A stretch of 64,000 nt of DNA, taken from positions 350,103 through 414,102 of the forward strand of contig NC_015676.1 of the NCBI RefSeq assembly GCF_000217995.1. Direction: 5' to 3'. Made by a program: the position numbers and the translations under genes. The notes beneath the pieces were generated by a model. It had not been told where the DNA came from and searched no databases. It saw nothing but the letters and a program-made list of their open reading frames with translations. The stretch is from Methanosalsum zhilinae DSM 4017. GTDB lineage: Archaea; Halobacteriota; Methanosarcinia; Methanosarcinales; Methanosarcinaceae. Shown piece after piece: positions 9,677-17,965 of the stretch (within the stretch, counting starts at the first letter, position 1; each line of letters opens with the position of its first letter).

Positions 9677-10726
9677 ATGACAATGAAAGATCTAAACAAA
9701 ATTGTTCTGGATATTCGGGAACGCCAGCGTATAAAACCATCTGCAAATGACCGCCCTGCAGCTTCATGGATCGGGAAGGATCTTGTAGATGGGGAAATAA
9801 TAGATTCACTGACAATTATCTTCAGAACCTCAGGTTGTTACTGGGGATGTGCCGGTGGATGCACTATGTGTGGATATGTGTATGACAGTGCTGCAGAGTC
9901 CCCAGACGATGATGACATTCATTCACAGCTGGAACATGCACTCAAAAAAGCGTCTGATCTTGAAAAAATGGTGGTAAAGATATTTACCTCAGGCAGCTTT
10001 CTGGATGAGAATGAGATCAGTAGAAAATCCCGAGAAAATATCCTGCTTCGATTAAAGGAAGATGACCGCATTGCAAAGGTCATTGTAGAGACAAGACCTG
10101 AATTTGTGACCGACCAGACAATGGATGATTGCATGGATCTCATTGCTGGCAAGCCTTTTGAAATTGCGGTTGGCCTTGAGACAAGTTCAGATAAGATACG
10201 TTCAGAATCTATCAACAAGGGTTTTAGCTTCAGGGACTTTGTAAGGGCATCGGAAATTGCAAAGGTAAGGGGAATAACTACAAAGGCCTATCTGCTTCTC
10301 AAACCACCTTTTATTTCAGAAGGTATGGCTGTTAATGATATTATTCGCTCAGTGAATGACATTTATCCTTATGCGGATACAGTATCCATTAATCTCTGCA
10401 ATGTTCAGAAGGGTACTCTTGTGGAGATGCTCTGGGAAAGAAAGCAGTTCCGTCCTCCCTGGCTGTGGAGTATTGTTGAAATACTGCACAGGACAAAATC
10501 AGCGCATCCGGATATTGTGATAATGTCAGATCCCGTGGGTGCAGGATCACAACGTGGTCCACATAACTGCAAAATATGCAGCAGGGATGTGGCAGATGCA
10601 GTGAGAAATTTTTCTTTAACTCAGGATATAAGGGTGCTTGAGAGTGTATCCTGTGAGTGTCGTTATCTATGGGAAAAAATAATTGAGCTTGATGATTATA
10701 CCTATGGTGCTCCCATTACGGTGTAA
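9677..10726 (+). CDS. raSEA: Archaeosine synthase radical SAM subunit (RaSEA)
   Basis: 349 residues. The radical SAM cluster motif is CAGGCTMC (~55-62, C-x3-C-x2-C), preceded by FRTSGCYWG. The N-terminal block PAASWIGKDLVDGEI and the C-terminal Cys-rich part (CKICSRDVADAV, SCEC) fit the family. In archaea this protein acts with ArcS to form archaeosine at position 15 of tRNA. It starts directly at the guaAb stop codon. Assignment rests on remembered family features, not a search. Confidence 0.85.
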   Translation: MTMKDLNKIVLDIRERQRIKPSANDRPAASWIGKDLVDGEIIDSLTIIFRTSGCYWGCAGGCTMCGYVYDSAAESPDDDDIHSQLEHALKKASDLEKMVVKIFTSGSFLDENEISRKSRENILLRLKEDDRIAKVIVETRPEFVTDQTMDDCMDLIAGKPFEIAVGLETSSDKIRSESINKGFSFRDFVRASEIAKVRGITTKAYLLLKPPFISEGMAVNDIIRSVNDIYPYADTVSINLCNVQKGTLVEMLWERKQFRPPWLWSIVEILHRTKSAHPDIVIMSDPVGAGSQRGPHNCKICSRDVADAVRNFSLTQDIRVLESVSCECRYLWEKIIELDDYTYGAPITV

Positions 10727-10749
10727 TGTAAATAGATCCTGTAATTTCA

Positions 10750-11643
10750 TCAGGATGTATCTTTTTTATAAAGCATGGTTCCTATTCCCTGATCAGTGAA
10801 GAGTTCCAGGAGTATTGAATGGGACACACTTCCATTGATTATATGAATTCCCTCGACTCCGCTTTCAACAGCTGTTGATGCACTTCTGATCTTTGGTATC
10901 ATTCCACCTGTGATTATTCCTTCACTAATCAGATTCTCAACATCCCCAACTGCTATTCTGGATATTCGAGTAGACTTATCATCATGCTTTTCAAGTATTC
11001 CTGGTACATCTGTCATAAGTATAAGCTTTTTTGCATGAATGGCCGCAGCTATGTCTCCAGCTACGGTGTCGGCATTAATGTTCAGGCTATTGCCCCTTAC
11101 ATCCATTGCTATAGGTGATATTACAGGGATGTATCCCTTCTCTGTAACAATGCTTAGCAGTTCAGGATTAATAATTTCCGTTTCTCCAACCCATCCAAGA
11201 TCAACCTCGTGTTCAATATCTTCGATCATGATACGCTGACTTGGTTTTTTTCTTGCGATTATCATTCGTCCGTCTTTACCTGAGAGTCCGATTCCCCTGC
11301 CTCCGTGAAGGCCAATAAGAGATACAATATTGGTATTGATATTACCCACCAGGACCATACTGGCAATTTCCATGGTCTCATCATCGGTTATTCGGAGTCC
11401 ACCAATGAATTCTGGTTTTTTCCCCATGATCTCCATTTTTGCAGTTATTTCCGGTCCTCCTCCATGGACTATAATGGGATATATCCCTACATATCTAAGC
11501 AGAACTATGTCCTGAATAATGTCATCCATTACTTCAGGGTCTACCATTGCATGGCCACCGATCTTGATGACCATTAGGGACCCGTAAAATTCTCTTATAT
11601 ATGGTAGGGCTTCTATCAGGACTTTTTCTCTAGTAAGGGTCAT
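10750..11643 (-). CDS. argB: Acetylglutamate kinase
   Basis: 297 residues. Amino-acid-kinase fold motifs are visible: VIKIGGHAM (~25-33), VHGGGPEIT (~59-67), the LSGKDG segment and NINADTVAGDIA (~188-199). It phosphorylates N-acetylglutamate in arginine biosynthesis. It is transcribed leftward and ends 23 bp from the convergent raSEA gene. A short-form acetylglutamate-synthase-like GNAT gene lies at 16742-17212 and may supply its substrate. Confidence 0.95.
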   Translation of the reverse strand: MTLTREKVLIEALPYIREFYGSLMVIKIGGHAMVDPEVMDDIIQDIVLLRYVGIYPIIVHGGGPEITAKMEIMGKKPEFIGGLRITDDETMEIASMVLVGNINTNIVSLIGLHGGRGIGLSGKDGRMIIARKKPSQRIMIEDIEHEVDLGWVGETEIINPELLSIVTEKGYIPVISPIAMDVRGNSLNINADTVAGDIAAAIHAKKLILMTDVPGILEKHDDKSTRISRIAVGDVENLISEGIITGGMIPKIRSASTAVESGVEGIHIINGSVSHSILLELFTDQGIGTMLYKKDTS

Positions 11644-11835
11644 AGCTATATAATTTTCATAAATATGTTTAAAGTTTTGTATTTATGATAATTAAATCAT
11701 GAAAAAAAGTATTATACTAACAGGCGTGATAGAAATTAGCCATTCAGATCCATTGAATTGTGCACGGTATCTACTCTAAAATTATATTAGCAAAAAAAAA
11801 TTGGTGCCCATCATATAAAACGGGCAGAGTAACTA

Positions 11836-12126
11836 TCAGATTTCATCGAGCTTTTCAATTTTAACCTTTTTGACATAGGGCTTGTTGATCTTATCTGGCA
11901 TCCAGTCTGGTTTGTTCTTTGGCGCATCAACCATTTCTTTCCAGCCTTTGAACACATGGACTTTTTTTGTTCCACGCTCTCTGAGTCTGATGGTCTCTGG
12001 CTTGCTTTTGGATCCACTTCCCCGGTTTGCCACTTTTAGAGCAGCCTGACGTGGTTGTTTTCCAGTAAATACGCCATGCTCATTTCCCTTTTCATCTCGT
12101 AGTACAAAATTTCTTGTCTGAGCCAT
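11836..12126 (-). CDS. mc1: Chromosomal protein MC1
   Basis: 96 residues, rich in Lys and Arg, with the MC1 blocks NFVLRDEKGNEHGVFTGKQP (residues 6-25) and RLRERGTKKVHVFKGW. MC1 is the small architectural DNA-binding protein of Methanosarcinales and relatives; it binds as a monomer and sharply bends DNA. Its presence supports the taxonomic placement. An AGGTGAT ribosome-binding site precedes the ATG (complement of 12130-12136). Confidence 0.95.
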   Translation of the reverse strand: MAQTRNFVLRDEKGNEHGVFTGKQPRQAALKVANRGSGSKSKPETIRLRERGTKKVHVFKGWKEMVDAPKNKPDWMPDKINKPYVKKVKIEKLDEI

Positions 12127-12443
12127 GATATCACCTCGTAACCTTTTACGGCAACTGATAGTACTTCTGTTTATTAAGTATAAATAGCTTTTCTTTTAAA
12201 GTGCTCTTTCGATTCTGATTCTGATGACATATATAATATAATTATACTGTAAATTGATTTTGATTGCATATTAACACAACATTTACATGCAATTAATTTG
12301 TAGTATTTTGAGAATTAAGACTTATCAGGATTGAACGATTGATATATCTGAGATTGCTAACTGTTTGAAATCGGTTAAGTAATTTTATAAAAATTAATTA
12401 TATATATGTATGTTTTAATCTATATTTACAGTGAGGTCATATT
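12127..12443. other. AT-rich divergent intergenic region (MC1 / mptA)
   Basis: About 317 bp without a gene, between two divergently transcribed genes. It is very AT-rich with several TATA-like stretches (for example 12228-12248 and 12394-12412), so it likely holds both promoters. No convincing repeat or small frame was seen. Confidence 0.5.
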
Positions 12444-13400
12444 ATGGAACTTCCTATTGTAATGCTTCCTGATGTTCAGGCAAATAAACCCCAGATCCCG
12501 GTCAACCTCTCAAGGGTTGGTGTGACAGATGTAAAAAAACTGGTCGAGATAAAAAGAAAAGGTAAAAGACCCATTGTGCTGATAAGCACCTTTGATATAT
12601 TTGTAGATCTTCCGTCAAACCTTAAAGGAGCAAATCTATCTAGAAACTTTGAAGCAGTAGATGAAGTTCTGGAAAAGGCTGTCAATATGCCGGTTTATGA
12701 GATCGAGCAGCTTTGCAGTGATGTAGCGCACAGTTTACTCACAAGACACGAATATGCGACCCAGTCAGAAGTAATAATGAAAAGCGAATACGTCATCAAA
12801 AGGGAATCTCCAGCAACTAAAATGAATTGTCAGGAAGTTGTTGATATTTTTGCAGAGTCCACAGCTGTCAGAAAAGATAATGATAATATAGAAGTGAGAA
12901 ATCTTGTTGGTGCTGAAGTTGTTGGCATGACTGCCTGTCCCTGTGCTCAGGAAATAATGAGGGACACTGCAAGAAAAGAACTGGAGGCACTCGGTGTTGA
13001 CAACAAAAAGATTGCCAGATTCCTTCATAAGGTACCAATGGCAACCCATAACCAGCGTGGCCGCGGGATCATATCTGTGGAGTCAAAGGGTGATGCATCA
13101 GTATCACTTGAAACAATAATAAAGATCATTGAAAAATCTATGAGTTCCAGTATTGTTGAACTTCTAAAACGCAGTGATGAAGCGGTGGTGGTTGAACAGG
13201 CGCATCTCAATCCAAAGTTTGTTGAAGACTGTGTACGTACAATGGCCCGCAACATTGTAAATGAACTTAATCATCTTCCGGATGATGCTGTTGTTGTGAT
13301 AAAGCAGATCAATGAGGAAAGTATTCACCGACATAATGCATTTGCAGAAAGAATTGCTACAATGGGAGAGCTGCGTGCTGAAATAGAATCTCTCAAATAA
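12444..13400 (+). CDS. mptA: GTP cyclohydrolase MptA (methanopterin biosynthesis)
   Basis: 318 residues of the GTP cyclohydrolase IV/FolE2 family. Typical features are the start [20 protein letters not shown], the metal-ligand region TACPCAQE (~152-159) and the His-containing [10 protein letters not shown] segment (~199-208). The Fe(II)-dependent enzyme makes 7,8-dihydroneopterin 2',3'-cyclic phosphate, the first step toward tetrahydromethanopterin. A GAGGTCAT ribosome-binding site precedes the start. This pathway is diagnostic of methanogens. Confidence 0.95.
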   Translation: MELPIVMLPDVQANKPQIPVNLSRVGVTDVKKLVEIKRKGKRPIVLISTFDIFVDLPSNLKGANLSRNFEAVDEVLEKAVNMPVYEIEQLCSDVAHSLLTRHEYATQSEVIMKSEYVIKRESPATKMNCQEVVDIFAESTAVRKDNDNIEVRNLVGAEVVGMTACPCAQEIMRDTARKELEALGVDNKKIARFLHKVPMATHNQRGRGIISVESKGDASVSLETIIKIIEKSMSSSIVELLKRSDEAVVVEQAHLNPKFVEDCVRTMARNIVNELNHLPDDAVVVIKQINEESIHRHNAFAERIATMGELRAEIESLK

Positions 13401-13458
13401 AAAAAATATCAGTTGAATCTATATAGTATCAGCTTGCATTATTTACGTGGTGAGATTA

Positions 13459-13614
13459 ATGTGCAGTGTTGGAGATTCATATGATCTAAACATTGATGAG
13501 CAGATTCCTGCTAAAAAATATACCTGTAATGAATGCAATAACAAATTCAAAGGAATCGGCAAGAACGTAGCATGTCCGTCATGCGGATCCAAAAATGTGA
13601 GAGAACAGGATTAA
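13459..13614 (+). CDS. Small zinc-ribbon protein (51 aa)
   Basis: A short frame from ATG 13459 to TAA 13612-13614 with a GGTGAG ribosome-binding site eight bases upstream. The 51 residues contain two CxxC knuckles (CNEC and CPSC) spaced like a rubredoxin or zinc-ribbon fold. It is followed after 4 bp by the next gene, so it is probably part of an operon. Family resemblance is general; the partner is unknown. Confidence 0.65.
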   Translation: MCSVGDSYDLNIDEQIPAKKYTCNECNNKFKGIGKNVACPSCGSKNVREQD

Positions 13615-13618
13615 TTAC

Positions 13619-14116
13619 ATGCAGCAGGACACAAGGAAGATGTCTGATGCAGTAAGAATTCCTCTAGAAGAACACGAGATCCTGTTTTTAAAAGGAAGCC
13701 ATGGAACGATTGGTATTGTAAAGGCAGGATCAGAACCCCAGTTTTTCCTGGAAACCGAATCTGAGGAAATTGTACTGGGACTTGAATGTGAGGATCTTAT
13801 TATAGCTTCAGCTTTTTCCACAGGAAAAGTTGCGGAAAATGGTCTCAAATGTATCCTGTATACAATACGTGAACTGAGATCTCCTATGATCGTTCTTCCT
13901 CCAGGTCATCCTGCCTCAAAAAGATTAAAAGCGGTGGTTTCTGCAGGTAATTCAACACAATTGTCATGTAAGATAATTCCCGGAACACACCCTGACCAGA
14001 ACGTTCTGTGCTCAACTGAGGATTTCACAGGTCTTAGAATAAAGGGAATCTGCGGTGCAATTGAAGTAATGAATAGACTGGACTGTGAAATAAAGAAGTG
14101 CAGATTTGAAGTATGA
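13619..14116 (+). CDS. Conserved hypothetical protein (165 aa)
   Basis: A soluble protein of 165 residues. The start may instead be the ATG at residue 8. It is beta-rich by eye, with a hydrophobic EEIVLGLECEDLIIASAF segment and a proline-rich VLPPGHPASKRL motif around residue 96. I cannot assign a family. It lies between the small zinc ribbon and the DUF2098-like gene in a tight same-strand group, suggesting a shared role. Confidence 0.65.
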   Translation: MQQDTRKMSDAVRIPLEEHEILFLKGSHGTIGIVKAGSEPQFFLETESEEIVLGLECEDLIIASAFSTGKVAENGLKCILYTIRELRSPMIVLPPGHPASKRLKAVVSAGNSTQLSCKIIPGTHPDQNVLCSTEDFTGLRIKGICGAIEVMNRLDCEIKKCRFEV

Positions 14117-14149
14117 AATAACTTGAATTTTGATACAGGAGGTTATAGA

Positions 14150-14461
14150 TTGGGTGGAGAAGAGATTGGTGAAGTATCCGATATTAACGGGGTTCCAATT
14201 AAGGTAGGCAGTACTGTGCGCTACATAAATACAGGTACTGTTGGCAATATTACTGACATCAAGCAGGATTCTGAAGGCGCATGGGCGCTGCTTGATGATA
14301 CCGATCTGTATTACCGGGTGGATTTTCTGGAAGTTACAGCAATGAAGAAGGTTCCTAAGAAAGCTGAGAAAAAGAAAGAATACCAACCCCACAGGGAATC
14401 CTTAGAAGATATGGAATCATTTGATTCCGAACTCTCATCCCAGGCAACAGGGGGAGGCTGA
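14150..14461 (+). CDS. DUF2098-like protein, TTG start
   Basis: 103 residues. TTG at 14150 is chosen because an AGGAGGT ribosome-binding site lies at 14137-14143; another in-frame TTG at 14123 precedes that site. The core VRYINTGTVGNITDI followed by WALLDDTDLYYRVDFLE resembles the methanogen DUF2098 family, a small SH3-like barrel by inspection. The tail is Lys/Glu-rich. Its stop codon abuts the stop codon of the convergent nucleotidyltransferase gene with no spacing. Confidence 0.7.
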   Translation: MGGEEIGEVSDINGVPIKVGSTVRYINTGTVGNITDIKQDSEGAWALLDDTDLYYRVDFLEVTAMKKVPKKAEKKKEYQPHRESLEDMESFDSELSSQATGGG

Positions 14462-15394
14462 TCATTTGCCTTCCAGGAGTGTGAGTGAACGAATCCACTC
14501 ACCCTCTGGTTCCCTGGATGTACCTACAACAAGGCGTTTAATATCTCCAACCTGCTCAACCATGCCCCTAGCATTCATAATCTCTCCTTCGATCACCTGT
14601 CCAGAATAGGTATGGGTATATGAGAGTACATGGTCAATTTCATTATGATCTATCATATATACAGATGGACTGTCGAATGCAAGATCTGAATTTGTGACCC
14701 TTGCTTTGATTTCCATATATCCCAGATCTGTACCGCGTTTGATAGGCTCTTTGATCTGGCTCCAGTCACGTACAAACAGAAGATCAAAATATGTTCCCTG
14801 AACCATGCCTCTATTGCCCTTGCGCTTTTCATGGACTATGAACTCTTCAAATGACAATTCTGGTTTTCTTTTGTTATAGATAAATTTCCACATCTCTTCA
14901 CTGATATCCTCTATGGTCTCTCCTCTGGATTTTGCAGATATGAGTGCCCTGCGGGCATCGAACCAGGCATTTCCGTATACCACAAAATCAATATCTGAAC
15001 TACTTTTCTGTAAACCAAGAAGCATTGAACCGGTTACCCCCATACATGATTCCGGTACTCCGGCAGATTTTAGATTATTTACAATATATTTTACACGCTC
15101 ATCATTTTGTACAAGAAAAGGAATCCTTTCAGGCGGTGTCAATATCTGCTTTACCTGGTCTTCAGGAACTATGTGCACATCTTCCACCCACTCCGGTCTG
15201 TTTGATCTCATGAACTGGAAAGCATCATCAAAATCATATTTTCTGTATCTTATTTTGTTCAGTTTCCTGTCTCCGGTCTCATCGGGTACATATCTGAGCA
15301 CGGAACGAATTCCATCTGGATGGAAATAATCTGCAACAGCAAAGATCCAGTTTTCTTTGGTTATAATAAAGTCCCTGATTCTAGTTTTTACCAT
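14462..15394 (-). CDS. Pol-beta-type nucleotidyltransferase domain protein
   Basis: 310 residues from ATG at 15394; an in-frame TTG three codons earlier is less likely. The central nucleotidyltransferase motif GSMLLGLQKSSSDIDFVVYG (~124-143) has the GS and DxD features of the pol-beta superfamily. The N-terminal ~80 residues and the C-terminal beta-rich part are specific to an archaeal family of predicted nucleotidyltransferases. The substrate is unknown; this is not a minimal MNT-type antitoxin, being much longer and without a HEPN partner. Confidence 0.75.
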   Translation of the reverse strand: MVKTRIRDFIITKENWIFAVADYFHPDGIRSVLRYVPDETGDRKLNKIRYRKYDFDDAFQFMRSNRPEWVEDVHIVPEDQVKQILTPPERIPFLVQNDERVKYIVNNLKSAGVPESCMGVTGSMLLGLQKSSSDIDFVVYGNAWFDARRALISAKSRGETIEDISEEMWKFIYNKRKPELSFEEFIVHEKRKGNRGMVQGTYFDLLFVRDWSQIKEPIKRGTDLGYMEIKARVTNSDLAFDSPSVYMIDHNEIDHVLSYTHTYSGQVIEGEIMNARGMVEQVGDIKRLVVGTSREPEGEWIRSLTLLEGK

Positions 15395-15534
15395 TGATAT
15401 CAATCCATTATTATTGGTTTTAAACGTTAGGCTCCTTCAGGCTATAATCTTTTAATATCAATGGAGATGTATTATTTAATTGTTTATGGACAGATATACT
15501 TGAAATAAAAAAATTTTACCAATCCTGATTTATT

Positions 15535-16734
15535 ATGAATACTAACCATGATCTAAACGAATGGCTGATCAGAATCAGACGAGAGTTTCATAGCATACCT
15601 GAAAAGAGCTTTAGAGAATATAAAACCCAGCAGAAGATCATTGATATTCTAAACGACATAGGAATAGAATATGAAATGGTTGCAGGCACAGGTATAGTTG
15701 CAACCATAGATGGTATTGAATATGGAAAATGTATTGCCCTGCGGGCTGATATGGATGGTCTTGAGGTAACTGAACAATTGAGTGAAAAGAATCTGGAATA
15801 TATTTCCCGGCATCCAGGATTCATGCATGCCTGTGGACATGATGCACATATGGCGATGGTGCTGGGCGCTGCAAAACTACTGAATAAAAACCGCAGATAC
15901 TTCAGAGGGAGTATAAAGATCATTTTTCAACCTGCAGAGGAGCAGCCACCAGGCGGGGCAAGAGAAATGATCGCACAGGGAGCACTCGAAGGTGTTGATG
16001 CAATTATTGGCATCCATGTCTTCACAAATCTGGATACAGGTAAAGTTGCCCTTAAAAAAGGTGCTTTGATGGCCAGTTCAAACATGTTTTCCATGACTAT
16101 TCAGGGCAAAGGCGGTCATCATTCAGACTATGATAAATGTATAGATCCTATTGCTATTGCTTCCGAATTTATATGCAGTATACGCAAAGAAATAGATCAA
16201 ATACTTGGTCATGGCAGTTATGCGATGGGCTTTGGAAACATCCATAGTGGGTCACAGTTTAACAGGATTCCGGATTGTGCATATATGGATGGCAGTGTAC
16301 GAACATTCTCCTGTGAGCATATTGGTATAATAGAAAATACATTCAGAAATGTCCTTGACAATCTGATGAAAAAATATTCTCTTAAACATCTACCAGACCT
16401 TCCATCATATACTCTGAAATTGAGCAGGGGGTATCCTGTACTTATTAACAATCCCGGATTTACAGAATCTGCAACTCGCTTTCTGGTTAATAATTTTGAT
16501 AATATAGATCCTGAAATAAAAGAGTTCTTTGGCTCTGAAGATTTTGCATTTTATCTGCGTAAAATACCGGGTACTTTTATCCTGCTTGGTACAAAAAATA
16601 TAGAAAAGGGTATTGTTGAGGGAAATCATTCCAACAGGTTTGATATAGATGAAGATATACTCATAAAGGGTTCAAATATAATGTATTGTTTGTCTATGGA
16701 TTTTCTTAAAACTCCAGAGCCATATCTGATATAA
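15535..16734 (+). CDS. M20-family amidohydrolase (hippurate / N-acyl-amino-acid hydrolase-like)
   Basis: 399 residues. Metal-binding features of peptidase family M20D are visible: RADMDGLEV (~71-79), MHACGHDAHMA (~97-107) and the catalytic PAEEQPPGGA (~137-146). A dimerisation domain follows (GKGGHHSDYDKCIDPI), and a C-terminal FGSEDFAFYL motif. Members hydrolyse N-acyl amino acids or amide conjugates in the cytoplasm. No operon partner is apparent, and it ends 8 bp from the convergent GNAT gene. Confidence 0.88.
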   Translation: MNTNHDLNEWLIRIRREFHSIPEKSFREYKTQQKIIDILNDIGIEYEMVAGTGIVATIDGIEYGKCIALRADMDGLEVTEQLSEKNLEYISRHPGFMHACGHDAHMAMVLGAAKLLNKNRRYFRGSIKIIFQPAEEQPPGGAREMIAQGALEGVDAIIGIHVFTNLDTGKVALKKGALMASSNMFSMTIQGKGGHHSDYDKCIDPIAIASEFICSIRKEIDQILGHGSYAMGFGNIHSGSQFNRIPDCAYMDGSVRTFSCEHIGIIENTFRNVLDNLMKKYSLKHLPDLPSYTLKLSRGYPVLINNPGFTESATRFLVNNFDNIDPEIKEFFGSEDFAFYLRKIPGTFILLGTKNIEKGIVEGNHSNRFDIDEDILIKGSNIMYCLSMDFLKTPEPYLI

Positions 16735-16741
16735 TTACGGG

Positions 16742-17212
16742 TCATGTGTCAGATCGGGCTGGCTCAAGTTCCCGAATAAGTGCGATTTCTTCACATTCAG
16801 GAAACTTTGGACATTTGATGCATCCGCTCCATACTTTGTGGGGGAGTGTGGATTTATCAACTTTTTCAAATCCGTTTTTTTCAAAAAACTCGGGTACGTA
16901 TGAAAGTGTAAATACCTTTTTTACACCAAGAGTATACCCTTCATCTATACAGGCCTTCAATAAACTGGTTCCGATCTTCCTTTTGTTATGTTCAGCAATC
17001 ACTGCCAGGGATAATATCTCGGCAAGATCTTCCCATACAACGTGCAGGGCACAGCAGCCAATTATCTCGTTGTTCTCTTCATATACGTAAAAATCACGTA
17101 TGGATTCATACAGCTCGCTGAGAGATCTTGGCAGCATAAGCTCCTTTTTTGCATAATTATCAATGATTTTTTTCATTGGTTTAATATCGTCGATAACAGC
17201 TTTCCTTAACAA
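16742..17212 (-). CDS. GNAT acetyltransferase, short ArgA-like
   Basis: 156 residues. The acetyl-CoA-binding core (LAEILSLAVIAEHNKRKIGTSLL, residues ~72 on) is followed by VFTLSYVPEFFEKNGF. The C-terminus KVWSGCIKCPKFPECEEIAL has a cysteine trio seen in the short N-acetylglutamate-synthase-like family. The likely reaction is acetylation of glutamate to start arginine synthesis, consistent with argB in the same window. Specificity is inferred. Confidence 0.75.
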   Translation of the reverse strand: MLRKAVIDDIKPMKKIIDNYAKKELMLPRSLSELYESIRDFYVYEENNEIIGCCALHVVWEDLAEILSLAVIAEHNKRKIGTSLLKACIDEGYTLGVKKVFTLSYVPEFFEKNGFEKVDKSTLPHKVWSGCIKCPKFPECEEIALIRELEPARSDT

Positions 17213-17256
17213 TATCTTAATTCTCCGTACAGTATATTTCAGAATAAGAATTTATG

Positions 17257-17334
17257 TGGCGGGCGTGAAGGGATTTGAACCCCCGATTTACAGCTTAGGA
17301 GGCTGCCGCCATATCCTGACTAGGCCACACGCCC
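17257..17334 (-). tRNA. tRNA-Arg (anticodon CCU)
   Basis: Read on the minus strand from 17334: the acceptor stem GGGCGTG pairs with CACGCCC at the 3' end. The D arm follows, then a 5-bp anticodon stem (GCAGC/GCTGT, one G-T pair). The anticodon loop CTCCTAA gives anticodon CCU (codon AGG). The T arm has loop TTCAAAT. The discriminator is G, followed by an encoded CCA (17257-17259). The cloverleaf was folded by eye, with no intron seen. Confidence 0.9.
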
Positions 17335-17392
17335 TGAATATGCAATATTTGAAAATGCAATATAGTATGTTAAACTTTTGGTCAGTCTAAAT

Positions 17393-17905
17393 TCACAGAT
17401 ATTTTTCATAGAGCATATAGTGGCCATCTGGACGGTAGTAATCCTTTATTGCAGTATTTCCATTGATCACAATGGTTTCTCCTGCAGTTTCACTTATATT
17501 GGAGTATCCATTTTTCTCAAAGAATCTCTGTGACCTTAGATTCTCCGGTCCGATAGTAAGTTCGACCCGTGAGCATCCAAAATTTTTAAATTCGTCTTCA
17601 GCATACCGGAGAAAGGGATTGCCAATACCATGATTTTGAAGTGAGGGTTTGATACCTATCTGCCAGAGAAAACAGGTATCACTTCTGTTAAGCGATACCA
17701 TTGAAAGAATCCAGCCTACAATCTCTTCATCATACTCTACTACAAAACAGCTATCTGAATTATACCTAAGCATTATCCTGTAAAAGTCCATTGTATAATT
17801 TCCAAGAGGTTTGCATTGTGGCACAAATTCATAGATATCCCTGAACTCACTCTCGTGACCTTTTCTGAATATAAGGTCATAGTTGTTTGAAACCTTTTGT
17901 TTCAT
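17393..17905 (-). CDS. GNAT acetyltransferase (EctA-like)
   Basis: 170 residues with a clear GNAT fold: DTCFLWQIGIKPSLQNHGIG (residues ~84-103) includes the acetyl-CoA loop, and PENLRSQRFFEKNGY is the typical alpha4 region. The xTxFxWQ strand and overall length resemble diaminobutyrate acetyltransferase EctA. No ectB or ectC is adjacent, however, so a role in compatible-solute synthesis is only a possibility. It is shorter than AblB, the acetyl-beta-lysine enzyme, as I recall that family (~270 aa). Confidence 0.65.
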   Translation of the reverse strand: MKQKVSNNYDLIFRKGHESEFRDIYEFVPQCKPLGNYTMDFYRIMLRYNSDSCFVVEYDEEIVGWILSMVSLNRSDTCFLWQIGIKPSLQNHGIGNPFLRYAEDEFKNFGCSRVELTIGPENLRSQRFFEKNGYSNISETAGETIVINGNTAIKDYYRPDGHYMLYEKYL

Positions 17906-17965
17906 AGCATCAACTACCTCTTTACAGGAAAATTATTTTTTTAAAATATTAAAAGGAGCGTTGTT

